The notes beneath the pieces are model-generated. The model saw nothing but the letters and a program-made list of their open reading frames with translations, was not told the origin of the DNA and did no database searches. Both the position numbers and the translations under genes were made by a program. This document shows, in pieces, positions 11,603-22,796 of a DNA stretch of 64,000 nt (its first letter is position 1; the number at the start of each line of letters is the position of its first letter). Source of the stretch: Hymenopus coronatus (Eukaryota; Arthropoda; Insecta; Mantodea; Hymenopodidae); the NCBI GenBank assembly GCA_030762935.1, contig CM060896.1, positions 15,551,527-15,615,526 on the forward strand, written 5' to 3'.

Positions 11603-11715
11603 AACAGCCAGATGTGAAACTGGATAGGTAGAGTCAGACTGAAAAATTCAATGCCATAGCCGGGATCTCCCAGTCTCTAGCAGGTTGCTCTGCCACTGAG
11701 CTACCATGTCAACAT
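11603..11715 (-). mobile_element. tRNA-derived SINE, family S4, damaged B box
   Basis: The minus strand reads GTAGCTCAGTGG, then the body TTGAATTTTTCAGTCTGACT. Compared with the S4 copy at 11906, it lacks about 13 bp covering the B box, so internal transcription is unlikely. Confidence 0.65.
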
Positions 11716-11905
11716 GCCGGCATAACACTGACTTTCTCAACTGAGTTTCATGTTTCCAGGTAAACCACAAGGTGTCTCAAATTATTTTGAAATGACAACC
11801 CGAATGGCGACTTACAATGTTGTAAGTACTTTAAGTCCCAGGATTCATAGTATAGCCAACTATTGTGGTCAATTTGTATTGATTTAATTGTTTGTTTTTT
11901 TCCCA

Positions 11906-12015
11906 CGAGTCCTGTATAGGACAGGAGTTGGATTGGTAGAGCCAGACTGAAAAATTCAATGCCATAGCCGGGATTTGAACCACGGATCTCCCGGTCTCTA
12001 GCCACTGAGATACGG
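11906..12015 (-). mobile_element. tRNA-derived SINE, family S4, left arm of an inverted pair
   Basis: On the minus strand it carries the B-box region GGTTCAAATCCCGGCTATGG and the S4 tail CAGTCTGGCTCTACC. It faces a plus-strand copy about 40-50 bp away, making a long hairpin. Confidence 0.7.
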
Positions 12016-12049
12016 CGAAAATGTGAGTCAGTTGAGAAATTCAATGCTA

Positions 12050-12175
12050 TGCCTGCTAGAGACCGAGAGATCCGTGGTTCAAATCCCGGCTATGGCATTG
12101 GATTTTTCAGTCTGACTCTACCTATCCAACTCCTATCCTACACACGCCTTGTGTGAAAAAAAAAAAAAAAAAAAA
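12050..12175 (+). mobile_element. tRNA-derived SINE, family S4, right arm of an inverted pair
   Basis: Carries GGTTCAAATCCCGGCTATGG, the tail CAGTCTGACTCTACCTATCC and an A-run of about 20 at its 3' end, the retroposition tail. It lacks the A-box half. Confidence 0.75.
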
Positions 12176-12521
12176 ATTATCAGAATTGAAACTGTTTATT
12201 CCGGTGGGGTTACGCAGCAATAAACAAACCACTACCTATGTCACGACGAAAATTCAATCCCTCGTAATGACGAGTAATAATATTAATAAATATAAGAATA
12301 TTTCAGTTAATGTTAGAATTGGATAAAACGTTGTATATTACACATGGGTTATTAGACTATTATTTGCTCATGGGAAGTTAGAACACTCGCTCGTGTAATA
12401 AACATGCCACTCACAAATTATAGTCTATTTAAACCACTTATAATATAAATAACTATGAATTGAAGGATGACAGGCAGAGAAGATAACATAAATCTCTTTA
12501 AAAGTTTTGAATAATGATATA
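12176..12521. other. AT-rich unassigned sequence
   Basis: No feature recognised. Confidence 0.5.
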
Positions 12522-13171
12522 CAAGGGCCGTTTTCTTTTTCAACCTCCGATAGGCTATAAATAAAAGACAAGTTCATAGAAAACAATCATTTTATTACTA
12601 AAAGTTTTGCACACTTATGGCTACTTTTCAACATAATCACCGAAAAGATTGTTGCCGCCATTGATTTCAAATGAGCATTGACGTTGTTTTGAAGGTCTTC
12701 GTACTTTACGACGTTTGCGGAGAGCCATTCAAAACAAACGAAGAGAAATGCTGACTTCAGGAATTGTGTTGATCCATGACAACGCTCGTCCATACACTGC
12801 TGGCACAACCTATCGGCTCCTTGAACAATTTCAAAGGGATATTTTCAATCATCCGCCGTACAGTCCTGACCTGGCACCCAGCGACTTTCACCTTTTCCCT
12901 GAACTGAATACGTGGCTAGGAGGGCAGCACTTTCAAACCAACGAAGATCTTCAAAACAACGTCCATGCTCATTTGAAATCATTGGGGGCAACATTTTTTG
13001 AAGCAGGTATTGCAAAGCTTGTGCACAGGTACGACAAATATCTCAATCTTTTCGGTGATTATGTTGAAAAGTAACCATAAGTGTATAAAACTTTTAGTAA
13101 TAAAATAATTGTTTTCTATGAACTTGATCTTTTATTTATAGCCTATCGGAGGTTAAAAAAAACGGCCCTTG
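12522..13171 (+). mobile_element. Rearranged DD34D mariner with long inverted ends
   Basis: The left end CAAGGGCCGTTTTCTTTTTC and right end ACGGCCCTTG are inverse repeats flanked by TA (12520-12521 and 13172-13173). The inverted similarity extends well past normal mariner TIRs. The left about 190 bp is an inverse copy of the 3' end, including the last codons of the transposase, with one internal deletion. The true 5' half of the element is absent. This is a fold-back derivative of a mariner. Confidence 0.8.
12715..13074 (+). pseudogene. Mariner transposase, C-terminal part
   Basis: An open frame of 119 codons carries the second and third catalytic acidic residues of a mariner transposase. 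HDNARP supplies the second Asp and YSPDLAPSDFHLF the third. I count 34 residues between them, which gives the DD34D signature of the mariner family. The frame ends with GDYVEK and a stop, the usual mariner C-terminus. The N-terminal DNA-binding domain and the first catalytic Asp are missing because the upstream half is replaced by an inverted copy of the 3' end. It is not expected to be active. The first few residues of the frame are read from the inverted segment and are not native transposase sequence. Confidence 0.85.
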
Positions 13172-13449
13172 TAGTTTTTGTAGTGTTAGATACTGCTCCA
13201 ATGACAGCAGCCTGTGAGATGTCTCCCAGTTAAATTTATTGAGAATATTTACTGGTGGCCAAAACAAGACGCGCTAGAACAAGCTGCCAATTGTTTAAAG
13301 ACAACTAATCGGCTGTTCCTCAAACTGAGGATTACTCGCGGTCGGGATCACTGGGGCAGAGCATCCATTACGTGTAGGTCCTTGACACTCGATTTGCGTG
13401 GCCCCAGAAAGGGAGGGACTCGAAGGGCGACTAGATCCTGTTTACTACA
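13172..13449. other. Unassigned sequence
   Basis: An open frame crosses this stretch into the R1 fragment and SINE that follow; it has no recognisable motif and I do not call it a gene. Confidence 0.5.
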
Positions 13450-13565
13450 ATTGCTTTTATCGGACTCAAGGGACCTCACAACATATATTTCCGGTGAAAT
13501 CTCGAAATTAATTTTTTGGATGCAATACAATACTGTATATATGCACATACGTGCTAGAGAAAGTA
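13450..13565 (+). repeat. R1 3'-end fragment
   Basis: Contains ATATATTTCCGGTGAAATCT and ends GCTAGAGAAAGTAA. The CA tract and everything 5' of it are absent. Confidence 0.75.
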
Positions 13566-13654
13566 AAAATAAATTTCTCGTTAAATTTGATAAAAAAAAA
13601 ATACTGTTAAATCATGGAGGTACATTAGGTAGACCATATTTAAGGCTATCAGTA

Positions 13655-13850
13655 CTACGTAACGCTGCAACCTGGGTTCGATCCCAAGCGACCACATGTG
13701 GGATTTGTGGTGGACAAAGCGGAGCAGGGGCGGGTTTTCCCCGACATCGCATTCCACTAGTGCTCCATCTTCATTCCAAGTATTGCCGTAGCAAAACTTC
13801 TGGAATCGTGACCCTGACCGCCAACCCAGTTACCGAGCCTAGCTTATCGG
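13655..13850 (+). mobile_element. SINE family S3, 5' truncated
   Basis: Keeps a B box (GGGTTCGATCCCAAG) and a body with GATTTGTGGTGGACAAAGCG and CATCGCATTCCAC, matching in order the S3 copy at 21166-21391. The A box is absent. Confidence 0.65.
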
Positions 13851-13975
13851 ATCAATGATACTTTGCTTATTTAAAGTCACAGCGAGCAAACTTTGTACAG
13901 GCTGTATCGAAAGTGTTCCGCATATGTTTGTTTTCAAAGTGGGCAGTAAATAGTGTTTCATTTTATTTAGTTTTA

Positions 13976-14830
13976 TTACTTTCTCTATACTTACTATGTA
14001 CATAGTGTATAGAGAATGTATTGCACTCCATCAAAAAATTCGATATCGAGATTTCACCGGAAATATATGTTTTAGGGTCCCCTGTATCCAAAAAAAGTAT
14101 TTTAAAAAAAAAGGTCCGTGTGTGTGTATGTGTGTGTGTGTCTGTGTGTCTGTGAACACGATAACTCAAAAACGAAAAGTCGCTAAAATACCAAACTTGG
14201 TATTTAAGTTTAGTATCTTCCAGTGATGCGACACGAAGATTTTGAGAAAAATCCCCCCACCCCAAACTACCCTTTACATGGAACTTTTTTCGATAATTTT
14301 GATTTTCTAAAAAATGGCTCTAACGATTTTGATTAAAATATCGTATATTAAAGATATTTACTTGACAAATAAAATGAATATTTTGAATTTTCTGGGAATA
14401 GCCTCTGAAGACTACTTTATTCTGGGTCAATTTTACGGAATTTTGCAAAACTGCTAAACCGTAAGAGATAGACAAAAACTTACCACACAACAAATATAGA
14501 GCACCTTAAAACACACAATTTATGTTATATACATTTTTTTCGTGGAGTTGATTGTTTTTTAGATATTCCTTGTTTTTGGTTTCAGCTATAAAAACTTATA
14601 CTTTTCTCATACAGGACTTTGTGAACTCGTGTCCATACAAAGGAACTTCAGTCGCAGAGCAACCAGCTTTTGACTATCACTTTAACCTATGGTACCCCCT
14701 TATTTCGCTTCTACTAACAAGAAAGCAAGTAATAAGAATATTTCTGCTAATTTTTGCTCCATTAGATGAAGTAAATAGAATAATTTGTTACAGTGATATA
14801 GAGAAAGTCATGTGAATGGAACACATCAGA
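13976..14830 (-). repeat. R1 repeat, full length
   Basis: Starts TTACTTTCTCTATACTTACT with the palindrome ACTATGTACATAGTG and ends GGAACACATCAGA. At 855 bp it matches the length of the type copy at 51190, and is a good representative of subfamily A. Confidence 0.9.
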
Positions 14831-14849
14831 TTTTTTTTAACCATGGCGC

Positions 14850-15035
14850 CTACGTTTTCGAAGTTAAGTGGCAAGAAGGTATTACTTAGTAACAAGAAAA
14901 TGAATGTTCCCCGAAGTCTTCAAAAGCCCGTAGAAAGTGAATGAAAGAGTAGGCAAGGCAACTGATATTTCACTGAGTTCCGTTTCCAGGGTCCTTAAAG
15001 ATAAGAAAGAAAGAAAAATAAAAGTTAATATATCA
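14850..15035 (+). pseudogene. Possible transposase helix-turn-helix remnant
   Basis: One short frame reads VGKATDISLSSVSRVLKDKK, which looks like the helix-turn-helix segment at the start of several DDE transposases. The upstream frame (KLSGKKVLLSNKK) is broken from it by a stop. No catalytic region is nearby. The call rests on motif resemblance only. Confidence 0.35.
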
Positions 15036-15795
15036 CTTTTAAATTAAAAGATGTGGAACAGTTGTGTCGGCAGCGTATTGCAGCTATTGGTAGGCCAGAA
15101 AGGGAAAATGTATGTCATGTTGACATTGGAAATAATTAGAAAAATAACGTTGATGATGACAATGACGTGGGTGAAGACGAAGGACTGTCAGTGTGGATGA
15201 ATTGAAGGCAGACGATTGGCATTGTTAATATAGCAGGCCATTTGAATAGATGTTTTGTTGATATGAATATAACACATGTTTATCAGTGCAGGTGACAGAT
15301 ATTTGACATTGACTGTGACAGGCATGAATCCACTGGTGGACTGCTTATCTGATACAACTCGCTTCCTAGCTCTCATTAAGATTTTCACATGTCCAGATCG
15401 GTTGCGTCAGTTATATCATGAGTGTCATCGCAAAAGCGTTAAACTATCTCGTTAGGTACGCCGGCACAGTGTCTCTCTGACCCTTGAAATAAAGATGGCC
15501 CTGGTCTGTCCAGTTATTCTAGACACGAACAAACAAAACACTGGTATGGTACTGCGGTAATGGTAAATAAGGCGCCTCACTCACTGCCTAATAGGGCAAC
15601 GGAAAACAACTTTTTCTTTGACCCGGATCGGCTTCTTCACGGACATCCATCCCTTCACCATCATAATGGCCATTGTGGGTGTTCTCTGTTTCAGCCTCAA
15701 CATGACAGATCTTCGCATTTCCTAACCACTATACACATTTTGGGTGAGGCACTGGACCACATATTCAAGCTGTTCAACAAAGCAAACAGTAAAAC
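15036..15795. other. Unassigned, R1-free stretch
   Basis: Includes an open frame from 15560 rich in His that runs into the next R1 copy. No motif is recognised, and I see no splice or domain support for a gene. Confidence 0.45.
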
Positions 15796-16508
15796 TGCAA
15801 TGTGTTCCATTCACATCACATCTCTGCAACAAATTACTGTTGAACAGCTCATTCTTCTACCTGCTTCATGCTAATCAATTAGCAGAAATGGGGAATTAGT
15901 GAGTGAGTGCCTTATGCTAAAGCGATAGTCAAATGTTTTACAAGCTGGTTGCCATGTAATATGAGCAGGAATTCACAAATTCCCATATGAGAAAAAGTTA
16001 AAAACTGAAATTAATAACAAAGAATACCTCAAAAACGGCCAATTCTAGGAAAAAATGTATATAACATGAATTGTGTGTCTTAACCAGTTATATATTTTTA
16101 TTATGTAAGTTTTTGTCTGTCACATACGTTTCCCAGCTTGTAAACTTCATCCAGAATAAACATGTCTTCAGAGGCTACTCCCAGAAAATTCAAGTTACAT
16201 ATTTTATTTGTTATGTAAATAACTTTAACATACGATATTTTAATCAAAATCTTTAAAGCAATTTTTGATAAAATCAACATTTTTCAATGTAATGTGAAGT
16301 TGGGGAAGGAAGTGTCCATCCGCGGAAGATACTGAACTTAAATGCCAAGTTTGCTATTTAACGGACTTTTCGTTTTTAGACACACGGACACAGACATATA
16401 CATGGATTTTTTTATAAAAATGCATGTTATACAGGGGACCTTAAAACGTGTATGAAGTGCAATATCTTCTCTACCTACGTACCATGTGCTGTGTAGAGAA
16501 AATAATAA
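15796..16508 (+). repeat. R1 copy, diverged
   Basis: Begins at the 5' hairpin (TGTGTTCCATTCACATC) and ends TGTGTAGAGAAAATAA. It has lost most of its CA tract and part of the block between CA and the terminal palindrome. Confidence 0.8.
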
Positions 16509-16549
16509 ACAATAGTGGGTAGAGAAACCACGTGAATGTAATCAAGTTA

Positions 16550-17368
16550 TTACTTTCTCTACACGTACTATGTGCATAATGTATACAGAAGGTATTGTAA
16601 TGCAACCAAAATTCGATACCGAGATTTCAACGCATATAAATGTTTTGGGATCCCCTGAATCTAAAAGAAACATTTTTAGAAAAATGTCCGTGTGTGTGTG
16701 TGTGTCTCTGGACAGCATAGCTCAAAAACAAAACGTCCGTTAAATACCAAACTTGGTATTTAAGTTCAGTATCATCCAAGGATGGGATACGAATATTTTC
16801 AAGAAAATCCCCCCACCCCAACAACCCTTTACATGGACAAAATTTAAACAATTTTGATTTTCTCAAAAATGGCTAACGATTTTGATTTAAATCTCTTGTA
16901 TAAAAGATATTTACTTGATAAATAAAAGTTTATCTTCAATTTTCTATAAATAACCTCTGAAGACATGCTTATTCTGCATAACTTTTGGAGCATTTTGCAT
17001 AACTGGTAAACCGTAAGAGATAGACAAAAATTTAAAACACATTTTTTTCGTGAGGTTGACCGTTTTTGAGAAATTCATTGTTATTACCTTCAGCTTTGAA
17101 TCTTATACTTTTCTCATACGGGAACTTGTCGACACCTGGCCACGCAAAGAAACGGATTTCAATCCCATAGCAACCGCATTTTAAAATATTTGACTGTCAG
17201 TTTAGCCTAGTGTATTCCCTTATTTCCCTCCTACTTATAAGTAACTGAGTAATAAGACCGTTTCTGCTAATGTTTATCTGATTAGCATGAAATAGATAGT
17301 AGCATAAGCCTATTAAGAATACTTTGGTATAGAGATGTAGAGAAAGTCATGTGAATGGAGCACATCAG
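16550..17368 (-). repeat. R1 copy, near full length, subfamily D
   Basis: Starts TTACTTTCTCTACACGTACT and ends GGAGCACATCAG. It faces the copy at 15796 tail to tail across 41 bp. Confidence 0.85.
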
Positions 17369-17663
17369 TTTTTTTTTAACGATTTCATTGATTTTAATTC
17401 TTATGATTTTACTTCTATCATAGAAGGGTTTCAAGACAGCACTGTCTTTATTTTAAAATAGCTGCGTAGATGCAACTTAAAATCTAGCAATAGATGGCAA
17501 GAACATTTAGCGACCATGGTGTCTCCTAAATGTTGCTTTCTGTTGTTTCCCAAGTGACGCTGTAGAGTGCATCTTCTCTAATAAAACAAATGTGAAATCG
17601 ATATAACAGCCTGACTGAGCTGAACGGATGGCTTACGTGGTAACGTACAAAGCATGATAAAAA
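17369..17663. other. Unassigned sequence
   Basis: No feature recognised. Confidence 0.5.
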
Positions 17664-18436
17664 TCTTATGTACTCCATTCACGTGACTTTCTCTACATCT
17701 CTGTAACAAATTATTGTCAAAAAGCTTATTCTTCTATTTCATGCTAATCGAATACACATTAGCAGAAACGTTTTTGTTACGTAGTTCCTTTATAAGTATA
17801 ATGGAGTACACTAGGCTAAACCGTCAAATGTTTTAAAATGTGGTTGCTATGGGATTGAAATCTGTTTCTTTGCGTGGCCAAGCGTTGACAAATTCTCGTA
17901 TGGGAAAAGCATAAATACTTTAAAACTGAAACCAATAACAAGGAATATCTCCACGAAAAAAATGTATATGTAAGTTTTTGTCTATCTCTTACAGTTTACT
18001 AATTATGCAAAATTCAGAAAAATTCATCTGGAACAAACAGGTCTTCAGAAGCTATTCCTAGAAAATTCAAGATGTACATTTTATTTGTAATGGAAATGGC
18101 TGTAATGCGTGGTATTTTAATCAAAATCATTACAGCCATTTTTGAGCAAATCAAAATGTTCTAAGATTTTGCCATGTAAAGGGTAGTTTGCGCTGGGGGT
18201 GGGGATTTTCTTGACAATCTTCGTGTCGCATTATTGGAAGATACCAAACTTAAATACCAACATTGGCATTTAACGGACTTTTCGTTTTTGAGCTTTGCTG
18301 TCCACAGCAAAAAATGCTTTTTTTTGGATTCAGGGGGCCCTAAACATATATTTCCGGTGAAATCTCGTATTGAATATTTGGGTGGAAACAGTACTTTCCC
18401 TATACACTATGTAAGTAAAACGTGTAGAGAAAGTAA
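17664..18436 (+). repeat. R1 copy with CA tract deleted
   Basis: Begins TCTTATGTACTCCATTCACG and ends GTGTAGAGAAAGTAA. The block from the CA tract to the Lys-rich coding-like segment is reduced to CACAGCAAAAAATGC, so the microsatellite is not needed for the ends to persist. Confidence 0.85.
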
Positions 18437-18469
18437 AATAACGATCTTAAACAATCTATAAGCGTTGTG

Positions 18470-18820
18470 TCCTTCAAAATAAACTCTCTCGGATATAATA
18501 CACTTGTGCCAGCACTTTTTTTAACCTTGGAAGCAACTCTGGGCTCACTTTTCCTTATGGTGTTCAGCTCCTTCTGTTTTTAACTCACCAATAGTGGCTA
18601 AACGACGTCCTTTCATGTTCTCTTCAGCAGAAAGAAGAATAGAAAGAAGTCTCAGCGGGGCATGTCCGGCGAATAAGGTGGCTGAGGTAAATTAACGTTT
18701 CTGGTTTTTGCCAAAAAATCACGAACAAGCGTTGAGGTGTGAGAGGGAGCAGTATCCATGAGTGGTTCTGCGAAAATTCTCGTCGTTTTCTTCGGATTAC
18801 TTCATGAAAACGGCGCCTCC
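18470..18820 (-). pseudogene. Mariner transposase fragment, DD34D
   Basis: The minus strand reads MDTAPSHTSTLVRDFLAK, then PQPPYSPDMPR, a stop, and DFFLF. I count 34 positions between the Asp of the HDN-type motif and the Asp before FF, which fits mariner DD34D spacing. The position before the last Asp is a stop codon and further stops follow. Both element ends are lost; an R1 fragment abuts on the right at 18821. This belongs to a different mariner lineage from those at 12522, 43927 and 54356, judged by the PYSPDM motif. Confidence 0.7.
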
Positions 18821-19434
18821 ACAAACTACCCTTTCCATGGAAAAATTTGCAAAAATTTTGATTTTCTAAAAAATTGGTTGCAACGATTTTCATTAAAATA
18901 CCGTATATTAAAGATATTTCACCTCAAATAAAATGTATATCTTAAATGTTCTAGGATTAGCCTCTTAAGACCTCTTTATTCTGGATGAATTTTGTCGAAT
19001 TTGGCTTAACCACTAAACCAAAAGGGATAGCCAAAACGTACAGCATAAAAAATGTAGATCTTGTCAAAACACACAATTTATGTCTTTTACGTTTTTGTTG
19101 TGAAGGTAACCGTTTCCGAGATATTCCTTGTTATTATTTTATATTGTAAACATACTTAAGACAGGAAGTATCCGTTATTCTTTTGTTCTACTTCAGATCA
19201 AGCAAAGAAGTGATTTGCAATGACAATCGCATAACGACAGCTTTTAAAACTCTTGACTATCACTTTAGCATAGTGAATTCCTTTAGTTCCCTTCTTCTTA
19301 TAAGGAACTAATTAATAAAAAGATTCTGCCAATGTTTATATCGATTTAGCATGGTGTAAAAAGAAGGATAATATTTTGTAAAAAGTTTGTTTGTAGAGCA
19401 GCTAGAGAAAGTCATGTAAGTGTAACACATCAGA
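18821..19434 (-). repeat. R1 fragment, subfamily B, 5' half
   Basis: Starts at ACAAACTACCCTTTCCATGG, i.e. after the CA tract, and ends TGTAACACATCAGA. It shows the subfamily B mark AGCTAGAGAAAGTCATG. Confidence 0.8.
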
Positions 19435-19640
19435 TTTACATGTGATGTCTAGAGGGCTACAAATACTCACAGCCAGAGCTTCAGCTGCCAGTGTCTTCGA
19501 GAAGACGAATGGGATAGTGGCAGAAATGAGATTTGAGGCCCAACATGGTCGGCGCCTAACTTACTTCCTATTCCCTTCCAGTAAAGCGCGAAAAAGATGC
19601 TCACTGCAACTCTCTGGGCCCCTCCAGCAAATGTACAAAA

Positions 19641-20082
19641 TCTGATGTGTTCCATTCACATGACTTTCTCTACATCTCTACAACAAATTATTGTTAAAAA
19701 GCTTATGCTTCTATTTACTTCATGCTAATCGAGAAATAATCAGCAGAAATAGTCTTATTACTTGCTTCCTTGTAAGTAGAACCGAAATAAGGGAGTACCA
19801 TGTTAAAGTGATAGTCAAAAGCTGGCTGCTATGTCACTGAAGTTCCTTTATTTGTATGGACACGAGCTGACAAATTCCTTTATGAGAAAACTATAAGTAT
19901 TTTGAATCTGAAACCAATGACAAGGAATATCTCAGAAATGGTCAATTCCACGAAAAAACGCATGCGATATTAAATATGTGTTTTAGCGTGATCTACATTT
20001 TTTGTCTATCTCTTATGGTTTACCAGTTACATAAAATTCAACAAAATTCATTCAGAATAAAGAGTTATTCAGAGGCTATTGT
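19641..20082 (+). repeat. R1 5' half, left arm of a fold-back dimer
   Basis: Begins TCTGATGTGTTCCATTCACA and stops inside the block AATAAAGAGTTATTCAGAGG. The next base pair starts an opposite-strand 5' half. Confidence 0.85.
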
Positions 20083-20485
20083 GGATGAATTTTGCGGAAT
20101 TTTGCATAACTGCAAACGGTAAATAGACAAAAACTTAGTTAACAGAAAATCTAGAGCTCGATAAAACATACAATTTATGTTATACACATTTTTTAGGTGG
20201 AGTTGACCGCTTTTGAGATATTCCTTATTATTTGTTTCAGATTTAAAATACATACACTTTTCTCATACGGGAATTTGTCAACTCCTGTCCATACTTCAAT
20301 CACATAGCAACCAGGTTTTAAAAGATTTGAATATTGCTTTAACATATGGCACTCCGTTATTATCCTTCTACTTACAAGGAAGCAGTTTATAAGATCGTTT
20401 CTACTAATTTTTTCTCGCTTTGTGTGAAGTAATTGAAGAATTGTTACACAGATGTAGAGAAAGTCATGTGCGTGAAAAACATCAG
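20083..20485 (-). repeat. R1 5' half, right arm of a fold-back dimer
   Basis: Begins GGATGAATTTTGCGGAATTT and ends AAAACATCAGA. The breakpoint falls at nearly the same R1 position as in the left arm, so the pair makes an almost spacer-free inverted repeat with arms of about 400-440 bp. Confidence 0.85.
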
Positions 20486-20895
20486 ATTTTTTAAAATTAA
20501 TAACTGAATAGAACCAAAAGAGATATAACCAAACTATAACATACACGTTCTGACATTTTAGTTTATCGTACTTGTCGATTTGCCTAAGTTATACCTAGAC
20601 AAAAATCTCTCGCTGTCAGCGTTATGTGGCTAGCCAGACATTAAAGGGACCTTTCACCTTGAAGAGTACCGTTTTACATCTAATTTGTTCCCGTTACTAT
20701 CACGTCATAATGACATTCAACAATGCCACAAAGTGGAAAGTCGGATTTAATACAGCTAGTTTTAAATGCACTTATTTGGTTGAATGTTTCCTTTACATTA
20801 TTTAATTCACCGAGGCTTGATTTAATAACTGACCTTGAAGGCTTAAACAAATTATTTAGCTTTAACAGTATGTACGACTAAAATGTCATGAAAAA
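20486..20895. other. Unassigned sequence
   Basis: No feature recognised. Confidence 0.5.
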
Positions 20896-21968
20896 TCTTA
20901 TGTGTTCCATTCACAGGACTTTCTCTACATCTCTGCAACAAATTATTGTTAAAAAGCTTATGCTTCTATTTACTTCATACTAATCGAGAAAACATAGCAG
21001 AAATAGTCCTATTACTTGCTTTCGTGTAAGTAGAAGCGAAATAAGGGAGTACCATAGGTTAAAGTGATAGCCAAAAGTTGGTTGCCATCTGACTGAAGTT
21101 CCTTTGTTTGTATGGACAGGAGTGGACAAATTCATGTATGTGAAAAGTATAAGTTTTTCATAGCTATTTTGGCAGTGTTTAACGCCCACTTTTACTACTT
21201 GTGGCTCCGCAGGCGAGGACACTGGTGATACATGAAGATGTAGCACCGGTGGAATGCGATTGCGGGGGGAAACCGGACCGCCCCTGCGCCACTTTGTCCA
21301 CCACAAATCTCACATGCGGTCATTTGGAATCGAACCCGGGCCGTCTAGGTGAGAGGCAAGTGGTCTAACCGCTCGGCCACGGCGCGGCCAATTTTCAAAG
21401 CTGAAATCCAAAACAAGGAATATCTCAAAAACGATCAACTCCATGAAAAATATGTATATAACTTAAATTGTGTGTTTTAACGTGTTACACATTTTTTTTG
21501 TGGTAAGTTTTTGTCCATCTCTTACGGTTTAGCAGTATGCAAAATTCCGTAAAATTCATCCAAAATAAAGTCTTCAGAGGCTATTCCCAGAAAATTTAAG
21601 ATAAACATTTCATTTGTCAGAAATTATCTCTAATATACGATATTTGAATCAAAAATCTTACAGCCATTTTTGAGGAAGTCAAACTTTTCGAATAAAGTTT
21701 CATGTAAAGGGCAGTTTGGGGTGGAGGGATTTTTCTCAAAATCTTCGTGTTGCATCTCTGGAAGATACCAAACTTAAATACCAAGTTATCATATTCACAG
21801 ACACACGGATACACATACACAGACGCACGCACACACACGCGTGCGAACCCTTTTCTGAAAGGGGACCCTAAAACATCTATTTCTGGTGAAATCTCGGTGT
21901 CGAATTTTTGGGTGGAGTGCAATACCTTCTCTGTACAGTATGTACATAGTACGTGTAGAGAAAGTAAA
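20896..21968 (+). repeat. R1 repeat, full length, split by a SINE
   Basis: Begins TCTTATGTGTTCCATTCACA and ends GTGTAGAGAAAGTAA. An S3 SINE occupies 21166-21391. Removing it leaves an R1 of ordinary length. The next R1 starts within 3 bp. Confidence 0.9.
21166..21391 (-). mobile_element. tRNA-derived SINE, family S3, with target duplication
   Basis: The minus strand head reads GCCGTGGCCGAGCGGTTAGA (A box, Leu/Ser-tRNA-like) and CCCGGGTTCGATTCC (B box), followed by a body with TGTGGTGGACAAAGTGGCGC. The host R1 sequence TTTTCATAGCT (21155-21165) is repeated as TTTTCAAAGCT (21392-21402). The duplication defines the ends exactly and shows the SINE inserted after R1. Confidence 0.85.
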
Positions 21969-21970
21969 CA

Positions 21971-22790
21971 TTTGATGTGTTCCATTCACATGACTTTCTC
22001 TATATCTCTGCAAAAATATTATTAGAAAGCTTATCCTTCTATTTAGTCATGCTAATCGAGTAAAAATTTGCAGAAATAGTCTTATTACTTGCTTCCTTGT
22101 AAGTAGAAGGAAATAAGTGAGAACCATATCTTAAAGTGATAGTCAAAAGCTGGCTACTATGTGACTGAAGTTGCTTTGTTTGTATGGACGGAGTTGACAA
22201 ATTCCTGTATGAGAAAAGTATAAGATTTTTCAAGCTGAAACCAATAAGAAGGAATATCTCAAAAAAGATTAACTGTACGAAAAAAATGTATCTTACATAA
22301 ACTGTGTGTTTAAAAGTGCTCTACATTTTTTTATGGCAAGTTTTTGTCCATTTGTAAGGATTTGGCAGTTATGCAAAATTCCGTAAAATTCATTCAGAAT
22401 AAAGTATTCTTCAGAGGATATTCCCAGAAAATTCAAGATATACATTTTATATGCCAGGTAAATATCTTTAATATATGGTATATTAATGTAAATCGTTAGA
22501 GCCATTTTTGAGAAAATCAAAAATGGTTTTTGGGGTGGGGGGATTTTCTTGAAAATCTTCGTGTCGCATCCTTGGGAGATACTGAACCTAACTACCAAGT
22601 ATGGTTTTTAACGAAATTTTCGCTTTTCAGCTATATTGCCCACACACGGACATTTTTCCAAAACTGTTTTTTTTTTTGATTCACGGAGTCTCAAAACATG
22701 TATTTCCGGTGAAATCTGAGTTTCGAATTTTTGGGTGCATTACAATACCTTCTCTATACGCTATGTACATCGTTCGTGTAGAGAAAGTAA
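21971..22790 (+). repeat. R1 repeat, near full length, tandem to the previous copy
   Basis: Begins TTTGATGTGTTCCATTCACA directly after the GTAA end of the copy before it, and ends TCGTGTAGAGAAAGTAA. The CA tract is reduced to CCCACACACGG. Confidence 0.9.
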
Positions 22791-22796
22791 AGAAAC

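Noticed and set aside
13214..13858. 214-codon ORF
   Set aside because: It crosses an R1 3' fragment and a SINE S3 fragment, so it is a mosaic of repeats.
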